Assembly (NCBI GenBank): GCA_038380795.1
Contig: CM076268.1
Location: 22,175,001-22,239,000 of the forward strand
Reading direction: 5' to 3'
DNA from: Pyrocephalus nanus
Lineage: Eukaryota; Chordata; Aves; Passeriformes; Tyrannidae
Length of the DNA stretch: 64,000 nucleotides
In this document: one piece after another, positions 37,081 to 51,198 of the stretch
How positions within the stretch are numbered: position 1 is the first letter of the stretch
Layout: each line of letters opens with the position of its first letter
Position numbers and translations under genes: made by a program
The notes under the pieces: model-generated
Databases searched by the model: none
Told to the model about the DNA's origin: nothing
The model's input: only the letters and a program-made list of their open reading frames with translations

Positions 37081-40000
37081 AAATGAGATCCTGGACTTGT
37101 CTCAGTGTAGGCCGTGCACATGGCAGAGCAATATTGCTTTCTTGGCTGACTGCATCATGTATTATGGCCTTTTATTTTGCCCACAGTCAAACAGCAGGGA
37201 ATAGTAGAAAGTTCATTGCTCCAGCTCACTGTTTAAACTCTGATCTGCCTCACTGGAGGCAGTGCCCCCGAATAATGGAAAGCAGAATCGGTCCCTCAGC
37301 CTCAGTGCGGGTACATATTCAGTGCAGCACTGAATTAATGCCACTGTCATTATTTCAGAGTGAAGAGAAAAGCAGAATGTGGAATTAAAGCTCTGTTTGG
37401 TTCAGTTTTTAAGGGAATTTACTACCTGGGAAAGATGCCAGATCAAGGGCTCTGGAAAAACAGCCCTCTCTCTAACAGCAGTGTTGGGAAAGATCAGGAG
37501 CAGCCCTGCAAGCCTTCTCCATGGCTGCCCTCTTGGCTCAGCCTAGCCCAGCTCAGCTTGCAGATGCCCCTTGCCCTCCACTTGCAACTGTGTTTTACAG
37601 GGTGGGAGAAAATCCAAGTCTTCACACCTCTTCACTGCTTGGTCTCCCTCCTGACATCTCTGTTCACATCCGGCCTTGTACTTTTATGATGGGGCCCTCT
37701 CAACTTCTCCAAACTGAGCCAGAAGGTACCAACTTTGCTCATAAGGACCCTGAGCTGGGCTGGAAAGCTAAAGGCTCCTTCCTCTGTGAGACCTCCTGTT
37801 CTTGCACAGAGCTGCTCATGGGGCTGGAGGGGCTCCTGTGGGACAGAGACAGCCTGCTGCTGCCCCACAGGAGCTGCATCCACCCAGGGATGGCTGGAAC
37901 ACAAAAGGCCATCTCAGTGGTGGGAGCAGTCAGAGGGCAGGGCAGGTGAGGGTAATCAGCCTTGGGCAAGGTTGGGATAGCCAGGAGAGCTCCTGGTGGT
38001 GAGGAAGGTCCCAGGTGAAGTGGGAAGACAAGGGGGTGCATGGCCAGGCACGAGCAGAGTTGTGAGGTCACATAGGTAGACATAAAGCCTGAGCATCTCA
38101 GCTCTCTCTCTCACACAGCCCCTTCCAGCAGCCCCATCCCAGGTCACACAGCCCCTATTGTCCTTAGACAAGGCAAGCACCCATGAGGGAAAAAGCTTGC
38201 TGACATCAGGCTCAGTGGGGGGAACTTCACCTGTGCCCTGCTGGTTTTTGGGGAGAGGGTGTTACTGCTTTCTCGTAGAAGTGCTCCTGGAGAGCATTTC
38301 CTTTCCTTTGTAATGTAATGGATCTGCATGTATTTTCCCAAGACTGCCATTCCAAGGGGGGAGAACCTCCACGCTGCCTCCAGCCCTCCACACCTCCTCC
38401 CCCAACCCTCCCATTTGAGAGCCACACAGCTTAGGAAGGGGCACTTCCCCATGCGTGGGGCTGACACTGCAGGAAAGGACCATTTAAAAATGGAGGCACT
38501 GGTTGGAAAAACGGGGAGTCCTGCTTGCAGTGACAGGTCATGGCTGTGGCATGACGACAGCTTTTACATCTGCAGCTTTCAGATTCAAAGGAGATAAAAA
38601 AAAGAATTATTACCTTAGCAGCTGGCATCTCTGAGCTATTCAATGCACCATCCCCAGCAAGACAGCGCTGCCCTCCACAGGCTCCTACCACAATTTCCAA
38701 CTGTCTGTGGATATTTGTCAAGCCTAGGGTGATGCTTTCCCCTTTATTTCTCCTCTGGAGCACTCCAGTCCAGGGTACCACAGCTAGGATTTAAAGCCCT
38801 CCAAAACTACTGATTTTCTTGACACATCTCAACTACACTCATGCTTCTCCCTGAATTAAAACACTGTAGTTTTAAGTCCTGTTGCCAGCAGCCATAACTG
38901 TGCTGTATGCTGTAATCAGGGAAGCACACAGTCACCATGCAGCTAACTGCTTCTAATAGTAGAAACTTCACTCTAATCTTATATAACAGCAGTAATGGAG
39001 CAGAGAGGCTGTGGCTTGTGAGGAGCTTAGACAGAAAGCTTTCTTGGGCAGCTCGTGCCCTGAGGGCAGAGAAGCTGCAGCTGCAGTGAGAGCAAGAAAA
39101 ACAAAGTGACCTTGATATTGATAACAGTTCAGTGAGTGCTGTCACAGCCACTGCTGTGCCAAGATCTCATTGGTGTCACAGGCTGTCGATAGATGTAAGT
39201 TATGGGCAGTTCTGATACAAATGATGTCTAGGAGACCAGACTCAGAGAGTGGGGGAGAAATAATGTCTTGCAAGCTTCAGGAAAGACAAACAAGAATGTT
39301 AATATACTGCTATTAAAAGGGGCTCCAAAGCACTTGCCCTTCTGCAGGCAGTATGGATTGGTGTGACTGTGGATTAAAGAAGTTTTTTCCTTCTCCTTGA
39401 TTTACTCCTCAAATGATTTTTATCTGACTGCTCCTGTCAATACAAAATTGACAATGCTGTCAAGCTTGCAAGATTTCAGATTATTTGAAGGCATCAGAAA
39501 GGGGTTTTGATATTCCTCGGTCGTTTGGCAGGGGTAGCTTTGAGCTGTCTGTCTCTGTGCACTTTAAACGTAAGCAGTGAAGTGCTCTCCTTGCTTTGCC
39601 TTGCTTGAAAGGGTACATACAAAAAAGGCACCTTTTTCTAAGGTTGACAAAGCTGTACAAAATTTTTGCTGTGGAATCAAGAGCAAGAAAGACTTCAAAA
39701 CTCTACAGTGGAAGGTCTATTTTGGCACTAGATTTTTTTTGGCACATCATAAAGCTTTCCAGGGCCATTCTCTGCTTTGCTGGAGCAGAGTGGAATGGGT
39801 TTTTAATTTTTTTTTTTTTTTTGATTGCTGATTTTAAAATGATTGTTAATTTTTTTATTAAGTCATCTTTTAAGAAGTGTGATTGTATGTCACAGAGGAA
39901 CTGACCATTGATAAGATGCACAAGAGCAACTAAAAGGAGATATTAAGATCTAGAACTGGGATTTATTTTCACTTGCCAACTTTTGTTTATGTGTCTGATG

Positions 40001-40835
40001 AATATTTGCTCCTACTTTCTTATCTTGAATTTGAAGAAATAAAACTGTGAGTGGTTTGCCTGTTGTGCTTCCCTGGTATTGGGATGCGAGGTAAATCAGA
40101 GCAAAGCAGGGAGCTGCCTTGTCAGGGGTGTGGGTAAAGCAGGGTGTGCAGCCACCTCTCTGGGCCGTGATAGATGAGAGGTCAAGGGCAGTGGGAAGAT
40201 GCTGCTGCTCTATGGAACATCCAGTCCCAGGGTCACTAGAAGAGCTTGTCCTGCCACTTGCTGGCTGGTGAGAAGTTTCTCTGCCAGGCCCTGCTGCGAC
40301 GTCTCTGTGGGAAGCAGGCAGGGTGGGGCTGCCCCGCTCCCCAGACACCATGCTGATGGTATGTGAGTCTTGCAGTTGGTCAGGCAAGGCAGGAGCAAGG
40401 ATTGTTATGGGTCAGCAAGTTTTTGGAGGGTCTTTTCACCTTTATCTTGCCAAGTGTTATGCTGTTGTTTTTCTGATGCTGTTTCATACTGAGGCTTGGT
40501 GTGCACTATAGATTGAAGCCAAAGTTGTTTCGTTGGTTGATGGAGGGGGAAAAGGAGCCTCCAGCAAAGCAGCAGCCTCATGGCTCCCAGGAGGGAGAGC
40601 TGAGGTCGCAGGGTGTAAGGCAGCCTTGCTGGAGGTTGTGCCTGCTGCAGGCAGTTTATAGCAGACAGTTTGGGAACACGCTGCAAACGTAACAGTCCAT
40701 TTTCCCTAAGCAAACCTCAGTGCCTCCAGCACAGCCCTGGGAAAGCTGTCCTCTGCTTGGGAAAGTTGCTGTGAGCAGGAATAATTGAGGACTTTGAGAT
40801 TCTCAGGTGCAGTGGTAATGGGAGCCGCCCATGAG

Positions 40836-40845
40836 CTATAAATAG
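40836..40845. promoter_or_regulatory. MEF2/TATA-like site with nearby E-box
   Basis: CTATAAATAG again, with CAGGTG (an E-box) at 40804-40809. The sequence between is GC-rich (GGAGCCGCCC). It looks promoter-like, but no gene is assigned. Confidence 0.3.
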
Positions 40846-41544
40846 CACTATCATCGTTTCTCTCCAATGCCTGGCATCCCAAGCAGTCATTTTTGCTGGT
40901 GCTGGTGAAAATGAACAAAGCTTTGAGAGCTTTTATTTACATTCTCTTTGCAGGTTGGAGTTTTGTGAGTAGTTTTTCTTACTGGCTCTGAATTTTGCAT
41001 TTATTTTAAGGGAAAATATTGGCATTTTTTCCTTTCGGATTTTTTTTTTAATTATCATATATAATTTTCATATTTTTAGCTCAACTATGTGGTAAAAGCT
41101 ATTGTGGTGGGAGAGTGGGGATCACAAATATTCATTTTCAAATAACATTTATGTAATTGCAGGAAAAGGGGAGGGGAGGGGGGAGTCCAGGAACCTAAAT
41201 TTAATCTTATATAAAGCTTATATGCATTTTTAACAAAATAATGAAAATGTTTTTGTTTAGAATTAAGCAAACAATGCAGGGTGCTTTGGCAGGTTTTGTG
41301 GTGTTTACATTGTGAGGTCACATAGAAATAGTTGTTGCAGTAAAAGGAAAAGTTTTACATGCCTATCAGACAAGATCTTCCTATGGTTTGATAGGAAACA
41401 AAGATGTCTTTGTGAAGCAGCTATGAAGACCTGAGAGCAAAACTGGCAAAAAGGGCCCTCTTAATATTTAGTATACACTTGATTAAGTCTTGTCATAAAA
41501 TGATAAGGCCTCACCTGTTATGCAACTCTCCTTTGCTGTTACAG

Positions 41545-41696
41545 ACATTCTGGAAACATGAGGTTTACAAAACAGACATTTTGCACTGGGATAACCAAAG
41601 AACCACTGCTACAAGATCAACTGGTAGAGCTGGAAGAATTAGTCAACTTTTTAAATATGCAAGAAGGGCTGTATTTTTTTTCCAATTATGCTAACT
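41545..41696 (+). other. Exon-like segment, candidate end of a small plus-strand gene
   Basis: After TTTGCTGTTACAG the frame that would follow a phase 2 donor stays open for 49 codons to TAA. It includes an acidic Leu-rich stretch, LLQDQLVELEELVNFL, that could form an amphipathic helix. ATTAAA follows at 41947. A shifted frame is also open here, so openness alone is weak evidence. Confidence 0.18.
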
Positions 41697-42750
41697 AATC
41701 TAATTATACACTGCTTTTACTAACAACCCTTGCCTTAGACCAGCAGGCGCTGCTGCTGTTAGTGAAACGCTGTGATTTTTTTCTATTGCCACAAGATGGC
41801 AGGAGAAAGCAATCTTGAATGATTTAAAAATACCCAGCGATGGGCATCTCATGACGGGATCCACTCCTGACTTAAAGGGAGCACTTACTAATATACAAGA
41901 AACTGCACAGATTGGATTGAAGAAAAATGTGAAATGTACAGAATTAATTAAATTGGTATTGACCTGGGTGTATACATCAAAAGATCTACACCATATCCTT
42001 TCCCATGCAGGTTTTCTGTCTAAGAGAAGCCTATGACAGTACCCATTTTTTCCTGTACACCATATAGTTTGGCCTGGTTTTGCTCCACTGGCAAAAGCTG
42101 CTGTACAAACCAGTCCAAGACGTAATGCACTCACCCAAAGTAAAGAGCAGGGTGGTTCTTTTAGTCTTTTATTCTGTCTCTTTCCAAATATATTTCTCTT
42201 CCCATTCCCAGTTCCTTGAGTCGTAGTAGGAAAAGAGCCAAGCTAGAGGAAAGATCCACTGCCCCGATGTTTGGGAATAGAGGGAGGCATGAGGGACAGA
42301 GGCTGTGCGGGAGAACACACTTGGGTGGTCACAGCCTGTTGCACTGAGTGCTGCACTGGGCTGGGATCACCTCAGAGTGTCTCTCATGCCTGTTCTCCAG
42401 GCAAAAACTGACCCTTCACTCACATGGGTGTCACAGACAAGACATTTCCACTGCCAGGACTGAGCCTCTCAGGAGCTAGCGGGTCTTGGGAAGAGGCCTG
42501 GGATGGAGGAGTCTGCTGTTCATGCTCTCTCCCTGTCAAGGAAGGAAATTGGTTTGGGCAGTACAACCAGACTGTCTGGGGGCTTTGAGACATTCCTCCT
42601 CTGCATTCAGCATGGTGGTTCCTGCAACCCCTTCACCTTCCCCTTCCTTACAGTGAGGCATTTGCAGTTTGTCTGATGAGGGGATGAACCTCACGGACGT
42701 GACAGCTCTGTTGCCCCACAGTAGCGGCCTCCTCAGAACCTCCTCCAGCA

Positions 42751-42890
42751 CCAGCCTGCTCCTCACCCACCCAGCCTGCTCCTCACCCACCCAGCCTGCT
42801 CCTCACCCACCCAGCCTGCTCCTCACCCACCCAGCCTGCTCCTCACCCACCCAGCCTGCTCCTCACTCACCCAGCCTGCTCTCACCCATG
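42751..42890. repeat. 20-bp minisatellite
   Basis: About six copies of CCTCACCCACCCAGCCTGCT. Five are identical, the last carries one change, and degenerate partial units follow to about 42910. The near identity suggests recent expansion. The open frame through it is a repeat artefact. Confidence 0.9.
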
Positions 42891-45800
42891 CACCCTTTCT
42901 CCTCACCCAGCCTTTACCCCTCCTTTTCTTTCTTTCCCCACAGCCCAAGCTAACCTCCCTGGAGCTGATGGAGGCCAGGTGCTTGTTGGGGCAACTAGGG
43001 AGTTTTGTACTAGGACCAGCCCTGCCATCCAGTCAATAGTAATTCAAAGCATCAAGAGGTTCAGGATATAGCCAATCTATTGAAAGCAAAAAGCTGAAAG
43101 ATAATCAGCTGTCCTGTTTCTTATGCTGTCTTCCCCTAGACTCTGCTCTGGGCTGATGGAGAAAATAACTATCCAAACCTTCAGGTCTAACCTGCCTTGG
43201 TGCCTTTTCCACCTGTCTTATGAATGCAGCGTGCAGAGTACCTGTTACTAAATGTTGCATGCTATAACGTGGGCACCAAACATCCAGAATCTGCCCCTCA
43301 GGCTGGGAACCAATTGCCATTTCACAGTGGTACCATGGAGGAGGATGACAAGGAATCAAAAGCAAAGGAACAAAAGAAAAATGTTTGAAGCAACTTTCAA
43401 CTGTTAAGATGATAAGGAAAGAGAACTGATGATATGGGTGCCCATCCCCTGGGCAGGAACACCCTTGCTCCATGAGATGATGCAAACACAGACCCCAGTG
43501 ACCTCACACCTTTCCCCTCCAGATTCTGATCCTACTTGTCTTTTTAAGGTATTCTTTCTTGTATTGCTTCTTTTGGTAAAATGACTTTGGTCCCAGATTG
43601 GTTCTGCAGTTAGCAGCAGAATCAGTTTCATTTTGTGAGGAAAGCAAATGATGGAAGCTCTGCAGCTGCTGGCAACACCACAAGAACACTGTCAGCATCC
43701 AGGAACTTTCTTTTGTCCTTTGGCTGCCCACCTCAGAGTTACAGGATTGCACCTGCTATTCAGAAGTAGATTAAGCCTTCCTGGAAATTAATAGGTTTAA
43801 CTGAGCACAAATGACTTTGAATCTGCCTCGTACAGGACATCCTACAACCTTGGTCCTTTTGCCAGCCTTGCAGCCACTGAAGCTGGAAGGGTCAAAGCAG
43901 CTCCAAGGTATGCTTAACCCTGCTCTGGACATGAGGTGAGCAAGCCTTTACACATTGAGGTTTTAGCAGATACGTGTGTATGGGGGAAACAACACTCTAC
44001 AGACATCTGTTCCGCTTCAGTGCTTGAAAGGAAAAATCCTCCCCTTTCAGCACTGAAGCACTTACTGCAAGTGTCAATTTGCTATCTTTTTAGTGAAGAC
44101 CAAGAGTGAGAAACTGTTCACCACAGGCAGTTTATCCCTCAAACAAAGGCAAATTCAGGGCTGTCCAGGAATTTGAAATCTCTGGGTAGAAGGGATTTTT
44201 TATTTCTATTCTATTGGGTGAGGGATTTATCCCTGAGTTTTTAATTTTTGTTCTATTGAGCAAGGTGTATATACCTCAGAGGGAATAAACACATGTACAG
44301 GTCAGCTCAGAAGGGAGGAAGTTCCTGCACAGGTGACTTATTCACAGTTGTGGTGCTGGATCAGGTCTTGAGAAGGCTACACTGAGGTCTGCTCTTCTGC
44401 CACTTTTCACTATTGCCACAAGTAAGGGCTGAGATTGAGTGGGTGAGTCTTAACCCAGAAGATGAAATCTGATCTGAAATGCAGGAGCCCAGAGCTAGGT
44501 GAGCTTATTTGGGCTCTTCTTTTTATTTCTGAGACTGTCAGGCACAGGAAGGTGGTTACTGACTACTGGAACAGAAAAATGTGCTGTAGAACTGAGGTGC
44601 TTTCTTATCCTGACTTACTAAACGTCTGTCCCACTTCCTTTATCCGTGAAGATGTCTGTCATGCCTGTCCCATTTTCTGCCTTTCCAGGGTCATGAAAAA
44701 TAGTGATTACCAAATAACTTCACCTCGTCCCTCTGCTAGCTTAACCATTCTGTTGATGGGTCACAAACTGGGTGATGACAGGCAAAATTTGTCATTAAAA
44801 ATTCAGACTCCCTCTGCTCTCAGAGGTGCTGGCATGGTGGCGAAGCTCTCTTTGCACACACACAGCCTGCCTTCTGGCAAATTACATCTCCTCCTCCCTG
44901 CAGGATGATGCATCTTGACTGTACAGATGCTCTGTGTGGCTACACATGCCTTCACAGCGGGATCTATTAGCACCAACCAGCCCCCCTTGCAGGGATCTGA
45001 AAGCATGCCGCTTGTTGGCACAGGAATGAGCCTGCTATCCCCACAGGACATAAAGACAAAAATCCTGGCCAAAGAGGGAACCATGAGAACAGAGCTAAGG
45101 TTATGACTTTGTAAATGTTTATCTCCAGTCTGTATTTGATGTCTGGATACTAAGGTGACCAGTCCCTTACAGAAACCTAAGGCAGGTTAAACAACACAGA
45201 GACAATACAGTGGTTTTCTTGAGCTGCAGCACAGAGCATGTGCAGGGCATTCACCACTTGTCACCTTTGTGGTTGAGGATTTCATGCAGTGTTTCTTCCT
45301 AAGCCCTTCAGATTTGAGCTGTGAGTATGGTTGATACAGCTGTGCTTCTTTTTTATTTCTAAAAAAGAATGGCTTTCCCTTTGTACTGTTTGCATTTTGT
45401 CATGCTGTTTGGTTCACTCACCGTTTTCCTGGGTTTGGTAAAGCCGCTGTCTGTAAAAACAAGAATAGAAAAAAAAAGAAAATTATCAATGCCTTTTTCT
45501 TATATATGGGAAAGAGATTTTTTTGAAGGCAGAAGGGTGAGTCCATCAGGTTATGCACTTCAGTACTATTTCTGTCCTTGAAAATCTTTCGCTTACAGTG
45601 CTTAATTGGTCTGTACAAATCCATTGCCAAAGAGGTAATTGACCATTTTTAGAGAAGGATCAGTAACGAAAGCACTCCAGGCTATTGTTCTAAAAATAAA
45701 ATAAAAAAAAAAAAAAGAGGGAATTATGGAAAGAATGTGTTTCAGGGCATCATCTAGCCTCTCCAGAAGCTATGCAAATTCACTTGGTGAAAGCAACAGC

Positions 45801-48422
45801 AGACACAATGAAATGAAGAACTGAGATCTCAAATGTGATATTATGCAGAAGGTAAAGAGTCTGTACTAGATAAGTAACAGCTCAATGTGTTATCAAGGGT
45901 GCACTTTGATTTTGATGAATGTTAAAAGAACCTTTAGCCTGGAAAATAAAGAGGATAATTTCTCTCTAGGCAACGGCGGCTTGTGAAAGTCATAAAATAA
46001 GAGCACTGGAGCTCTAATTTTATAGTGCTTTTTAAATGATTTTCAAATGGTCCAGCTGCTTTGTGCCACAATAACACAAGGCGGAGATATTTATGCCGGC
46101 AATAACAAGCATGCATCAGCCTGCCTGAGCAGCTCACGCAGGCAGCCTGCGCTAGGTGGAACACACGTGGAAAGAGGATACTTGCCAATGTGGATTGATC
46201 ACAATTACACCGTGGTCAGAGAGATCCTGGGAAGCCGTTTTTTCCACCAGACAACTTGATTGTTTTTCTTGTCTGTGTCTTGCCTGCAAAGCACAGGATG
46301 TGCACAGCTGGCAACGCTGGTTCTATTTTGGCACTTGAGAACCTGCCAGCAGTGTGTGCCTCATAGGCCATGCCGTCCTTGGCAGACTTCTCTTTTCAGA
46401 AATAGGAGGGCAAATTCAGCTCTGGGTTGCCTCGCTGGTTTTAGGTGGGGGTTTCCACAAGGATTAGTTTGGCCCCAGCATTGGTGCTCTGATATTGCCC
46501 TGCATTATATTCTATGGAAATGCATACATGTGACAAAAGAACTCTGGGCAAATGCTGTGGAGTTCGGTTGAGATGCTGAATTGCCAGCAGCAACTTTCTC
46601 AGGTATTTTACCTCTGCACGGTTAGGACTTCAGTCTAAAAAAACAGTTTGTTTTCCAAGACTTGCTCTAAGATGCGAACTACCCCAGGGTGGTCTAGCTT
46701 AGCTTGCCAATTTGGCTAGTCATTTCAAAACTGTTTTTATCTTTACAGTGCCCTTCCCTTTGTGAGACATTGACAGAAGACAGGTTACTGGGAGAAACCT
46801 GTCTTCTAAGTCAGCAGAGTAAGGCTGAAAGAGCAGTTCATTTATGAAATATTCCTGTAAAATTAAAGAACTTGTGTCTTTCTGTGTTTGCTAGTGCTAG
46901 AGACACAGCAATGTTTCAGGAAAAAAGAATTTTGGTGGGAACTCCGAGCATGAAATAAAAAGGCTGATTTGTGGCTGAAAATTTTTTACATTTGCAGTAA
47001 TTCATAGGTCCATGAAGCTAAGACAGAGCTAGGCAGAGAGCATTGCAGGAGGAAGATACCTCTGGGAAGTCCCCAGCCATTCAGCATCTGTGGTCACCAA
47101 GGTGAAAATCTCTGTCTCCCAACTGGATGACTTCTTGTACAGTTTGGACAATTTTGTCCCCTTTTCATTTGCTGATCCCAATGTAGCAGAACATATTTGC
47201 ATCTTTTTATGTCCGGGAACATAATTAAGAGCTTTAATTTTAAACAGGGGCCTATTTTCTCTTGGAGTTGAGTTTTAAGAGTTGGAACGAGCAGAATGGA
47301 CAACAAATTAGTATTGTATCCTAGAGAAGTGTCTAACACATTTGTTGCCTTCATTTAACCAAATGATCAAGGAATGACTGGAGTATACAAAATTCAGAAA
47401 CTTTCTACACCCTAAACAGGAAAGATAGATTTGATGCCAAAGCCTTGGGTCATGTTCCTTACATCTTTATGTCATACTCAGATTGTCTTGCATTTCTCCT
47501 TGACAATTTGCTTTTTAATCGTGTAAGAGTTTAGTTTACATAGGTGTATACTGTATCTTAGTTCAATATGTAAATCCTGCAGCTTGATGAAATGGCTCGC
47601 TACCAAACAACTCTTTGGATAGCATTGCCTAGAGGAAAGTGACAGAGTATGATAAGGCCAGCCAGCAGAAAAGAAGCAGATCTGCTTTTCTAAGAATACA
47701 GCAAATAAAGATTTTTCCCTTCCAAACAGAAATTAATAGATGTAGTGCTGTTCCAGCTGCAAGGAATAGTGCCATGGTCACAGATTGCATTTCTTTTGCT
47801 TCACTCACATCTCATCTCATCTCCAGGAGATCCAATTTACGGCAGATGAGATAAAGTAGCCTCCAGGGTATTACATACATCCCTTTCATAAATCAAGAAC
47901 CACTTTTTGTTACTAGAGACCTGAGTCCAGAAACAGAGGAAAACACATGGCATTAGGCATTGTAAATGACCAATTGGCATGTCTCTGCAATAGCTCTTTG
48001 CAGGTTTTAGCTGTTTCTCAAAAGAAAAGTAACTATTTTTTATTGTGTATTCTGATGAATCAATACAGAGAAACTAAAAAAGTCAGTGATTTCTGACTGA
48101 GAACTCAGAACTTTCTCCCCAGTCACTAAAATACAGCATCATTCCCTTTTATTATTGTTTTTTTTTTTTCCCCTACAGCTACAGAAGATACGCTCTGATG
48201 GCTTATCAGTAGACCATGGATGATCCTTGCCACTGATGTGAGTATGGTTTTGCTGGTCACTCCTAATCTTTCAGGATCCTGCTGTTCTCCCACCTGCCAA
48301 TGGAGACAATGTCTGTAGGTGGATAATTAAGCTCACACAAGTGGTTGAGGGAGGTTTAGTTAATGTTGCTAAAGTAATTTGTGATTGCTTAATGGAAGTG
48401 CTGTGTAGGAGCAGTGGTTTAC

Positions 48423-48649
48423 CACTAGGATAGGGCCTTGCCATTTGCCCTTGTGAATGCATTCAGAGATGATACAGAAATGTGCAACAAGGTAGAAGTC
48501 AATCGTGTCCTCTGCAGGAATTCCATAATAATGCATTTCCTGCCCATGGAAAATTTGGTCTCCTTTGATACTCCACACAAAAATGTGCTGCACTCAGTGC
48601 ATGGGTGTCACCAAGCCTTTTTAGGTCTTCCTTGTTATGGGTTATGGAA
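48423..48649 (-). pseudogene. Relic exon 2 of a fourth DSP copy
   Basis: After an AG acceptor (CCATAG, 48651-48650) one frame reads HNKEDLKRLGDTHALSAAH, matching [19 protein letters not shown] of DUSP13A. The frame then breaks, and a second frame reads HYYGIPAEDTIDF and IHKG up to GTAAAC (48422), at the same place as the family donor. Length is 227 bases against 218-221 in intact copies. The nearest relative is DUSP13A (AAH, GIPAED). No convincing exon 3 with the HCxxGxxRS loop was found downstream. The copy cannot encode a working phosphatase as it stands. Confidence 0.78.
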
Positions 48650-51198
48650 CTATGGAGAATCATGTATGAAAACTCATAACAAAAACATAGCTCAAGATAT
48701 TTTGTTGCCTTGAAATGTATTCCTGTCTGTAGAGAGCAGTGCCTACTACACTTTGAGACAGTTTTCCCCCTTCAACATTTATAAGTGAGGTAGTAAAAGA
48801 ATGGTAAAGGTGATGATTTCTGAATATACTCAAAACATATCTGGAAATGCAGAATTCCAAGTTATTTCACTTCTGCAAATAAATGAATTTAAGAAGTTTT
48901 ACAGGCTCCAGTTGACTACAAAGGCATTGGGGATTGCTGGCCTAAACACCTTACGAAAAGGCACTTCAGGAGGTAGCTCAGGTCCTCCTATCATTGGATG
49001 TTGAAAGAATACACAAGGTTTTAGCCCAGCCTGTAACCATTTTGCCTCACTCTGTATGATGTTTCTTTGCTGAAATGATATGAGCCTTGTCAGTCTGGCT
49101 AAGCTCCAGTAAATAAGCCTGCCTGCTTAAGATCAGCGTGAGGTTTGATTTCTGCAGAATATTTTACATAATGTGCCCTCAGTCACTTATGTAGTATTTC
49201 AAAAAACATTTTACCTTTAAACCCAGAAAGTCTTGGCCTTGGCCTTGCATAAAAACAAAGGCTGATAGCCAGACAAATATTTAATAATCAGTTTGTTGAC
49301 AACTTCAAAGTCCTCCAGGATGAAGGTCGTCATGAAAAGTCAGCCTTGCCCACTTGATTTCATGAGAGAAGTTTAACTTGTTTAAAGACAGTGATCATCA
49401 GATTCCTGATAAACACATAAGGAGAAATATTTCTTATAAAATACAGCATTAATTCTAGATTGATCTTTGATTTCCAAGTAGTTGCTCAGAAACTGCACAC
49501 AACTGGTTCCACAGAAACAAGAAGTGACAATATATGTACGTATGATACTGCTTTGGATTACTTTAGCTCTGGCACAGGTCTTGATGCTGGCATGGGTTTG
49601 CTCAGTGATAGAAACATCCACTGTTTATTGACTTGACTGAGTACTGGGTTGGGCCCTAAATGTAAATATTTAATTATTAATTTAATACTCTATTCCCCAT
49701 TTCTATCTCATGAAGATCACACAAAACCTTATTCTAAGGTGTTGTTCATATTTGTCTTATTGATGTTGGCAAAATAAAGAACATTCTGTCTGTAGCACTT
49801 GATTAAACTTTCAGTTTCACTGTTTGCAGTCTGTAGCTTGTATTTAAGCAGGTATTAGCAATCAGCTGTTGCATTAGCAAACAAACCTGTTTACATTTTT
49901 ATTCCTGTTAGCTGAATGTTCTCGAAGTTCATCTTTTCCTTACTTCACATACATTCAGTGTTTTACATTTTATTCCCCCACAATTTTTTTCCCCTCAAGA
50001 GACAGAATGTGATTGAAATAAACATCCAAGAATAGTTTGGAGCAAATATACTCATGGCCATTAAAAAGAGGCCTTAAAACTGCACTTAGAAGACTAAAAT
50101 TGAATGTTGGTGTTAAGACAACACAATTGCCATGATTTTTGTATTAAATCTTTGCTTTTACTACCAGCTGGGCTCAAATGTACAAATCCAAATGGTTCTA
50201 ATAGGTAAAACTTTAATTTCCAAGTACAGTTACAAGGTTTAACTGGAAAAGCCAAGGTTGGTTTCCCACTCTCATTGCCAAGGCAGAAGTTCAGTGAAGT
50301 TCATGTTGTTGTGTTGGCTTCTGGCTCTCCACACCCAGGGCCCCTGTTGCTGGGCCCACCTGCAGGGTGTCACACTCCTCATTAGAAGCACAGTGAGATT
50401 GGCAAGCAGGTTGCAATTTGCAAAACCAAGTTCTGTAAATGCAAATTATTTCCCCATCACCTAGCTCATTTTTTTTGGCTTTGCTTTTTCATAGCTAAAA
50501 AAATGCCCACTTTTAGCTGTAATCAATGGGTAATTAGCCAAAGGATTGTTAGTTCCTCCTGCTTCTCTCATGTAGGAATTATTGTAATTTTAATTTCCAA
50601 GTAACAAGTTTGCAGCCTGCTGGTGGTGAAAAAAACTTGTTTTGGCATAACATCAGGCACTAGGCATGTTGAGTGCAGATGACTGCATGAGTGAAATATC
50701 TATCTATGCACCTTTTAAAAACAAACAGTGGAGTCTGTTGTCATTCAGAACATCCATATTGGTTTTTGTTAGAAATTTCAACTGCAAATCAAGTTATCAT
50801 ATAAACAACCAAAATCAGAATACTTTTTAATGTGAAAATTTCCATTCTAGTTAAACCAAAAAAGGTAAAACCAATCACTGTTCAATTTTAAGGCTACTCA
50901 GGATCATGAGTCTGTCTGTCTTGTGCTTTATATGGTAAATGCTGCAGCATTTATAAAATCTATATGTTGAACAATTATAAAATAATGCAAAGCAATAGTC
51001 TAATTCTCTTTTTAATTAATTTTCTGTTGAGTGGGTTCTTTAATGAATCATCCTTTTGATTTCTTCTAATGCTAATCTTAAGTCTATTTTAAGGCAATGA
51101 AGTTTACCAACGCTAACTAAATAAAGTTGAACAGCATATGTTAACGAGTACTGTATTTCCCAGCCCTTCAGAACAGCTCAGCCTCAAATAACACTTAC

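Larger units (their letters stand above)
33110..48420. other. Long intergenic region upstream of the DUSP13B-related gene
   Basis: Holds a degraded CR1, a G18 run, the minisatellite and the low-confidence exon-like segments listed separately. I saw no DSP motif here apart from a weak resemblance near 45 kb that I rejected. Confidence 0.5.

Noticed and set aside
42669..42953. 94-codon plus-strand frame rich in Pro, Ser and His
   Set aside because: It is the translation of the 20-bp minisatellite; a 20-base unit cycles through all frames and stays open by composition.
44960..45080. Possible exon 3 of the decayed DSP copy: minus strand RIFVFMSCGDSR resembles the family's [12 protein letters not shown]
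   Set aside because: Only a dozen residues align. The catalytic Cys is out of place, DNA identity is low, and the following sequence shows no trace of the conserved PNxGFL helix.
48360..48422. ILVVNHCSYTAL after the relic exon 2, resembling a catalytic loop fused without an intron
   Set aside because: It begins at the position of the family donor (GTAAAC), so it is best read as intron. The loop residues Gly, Ser and Arg are missing.
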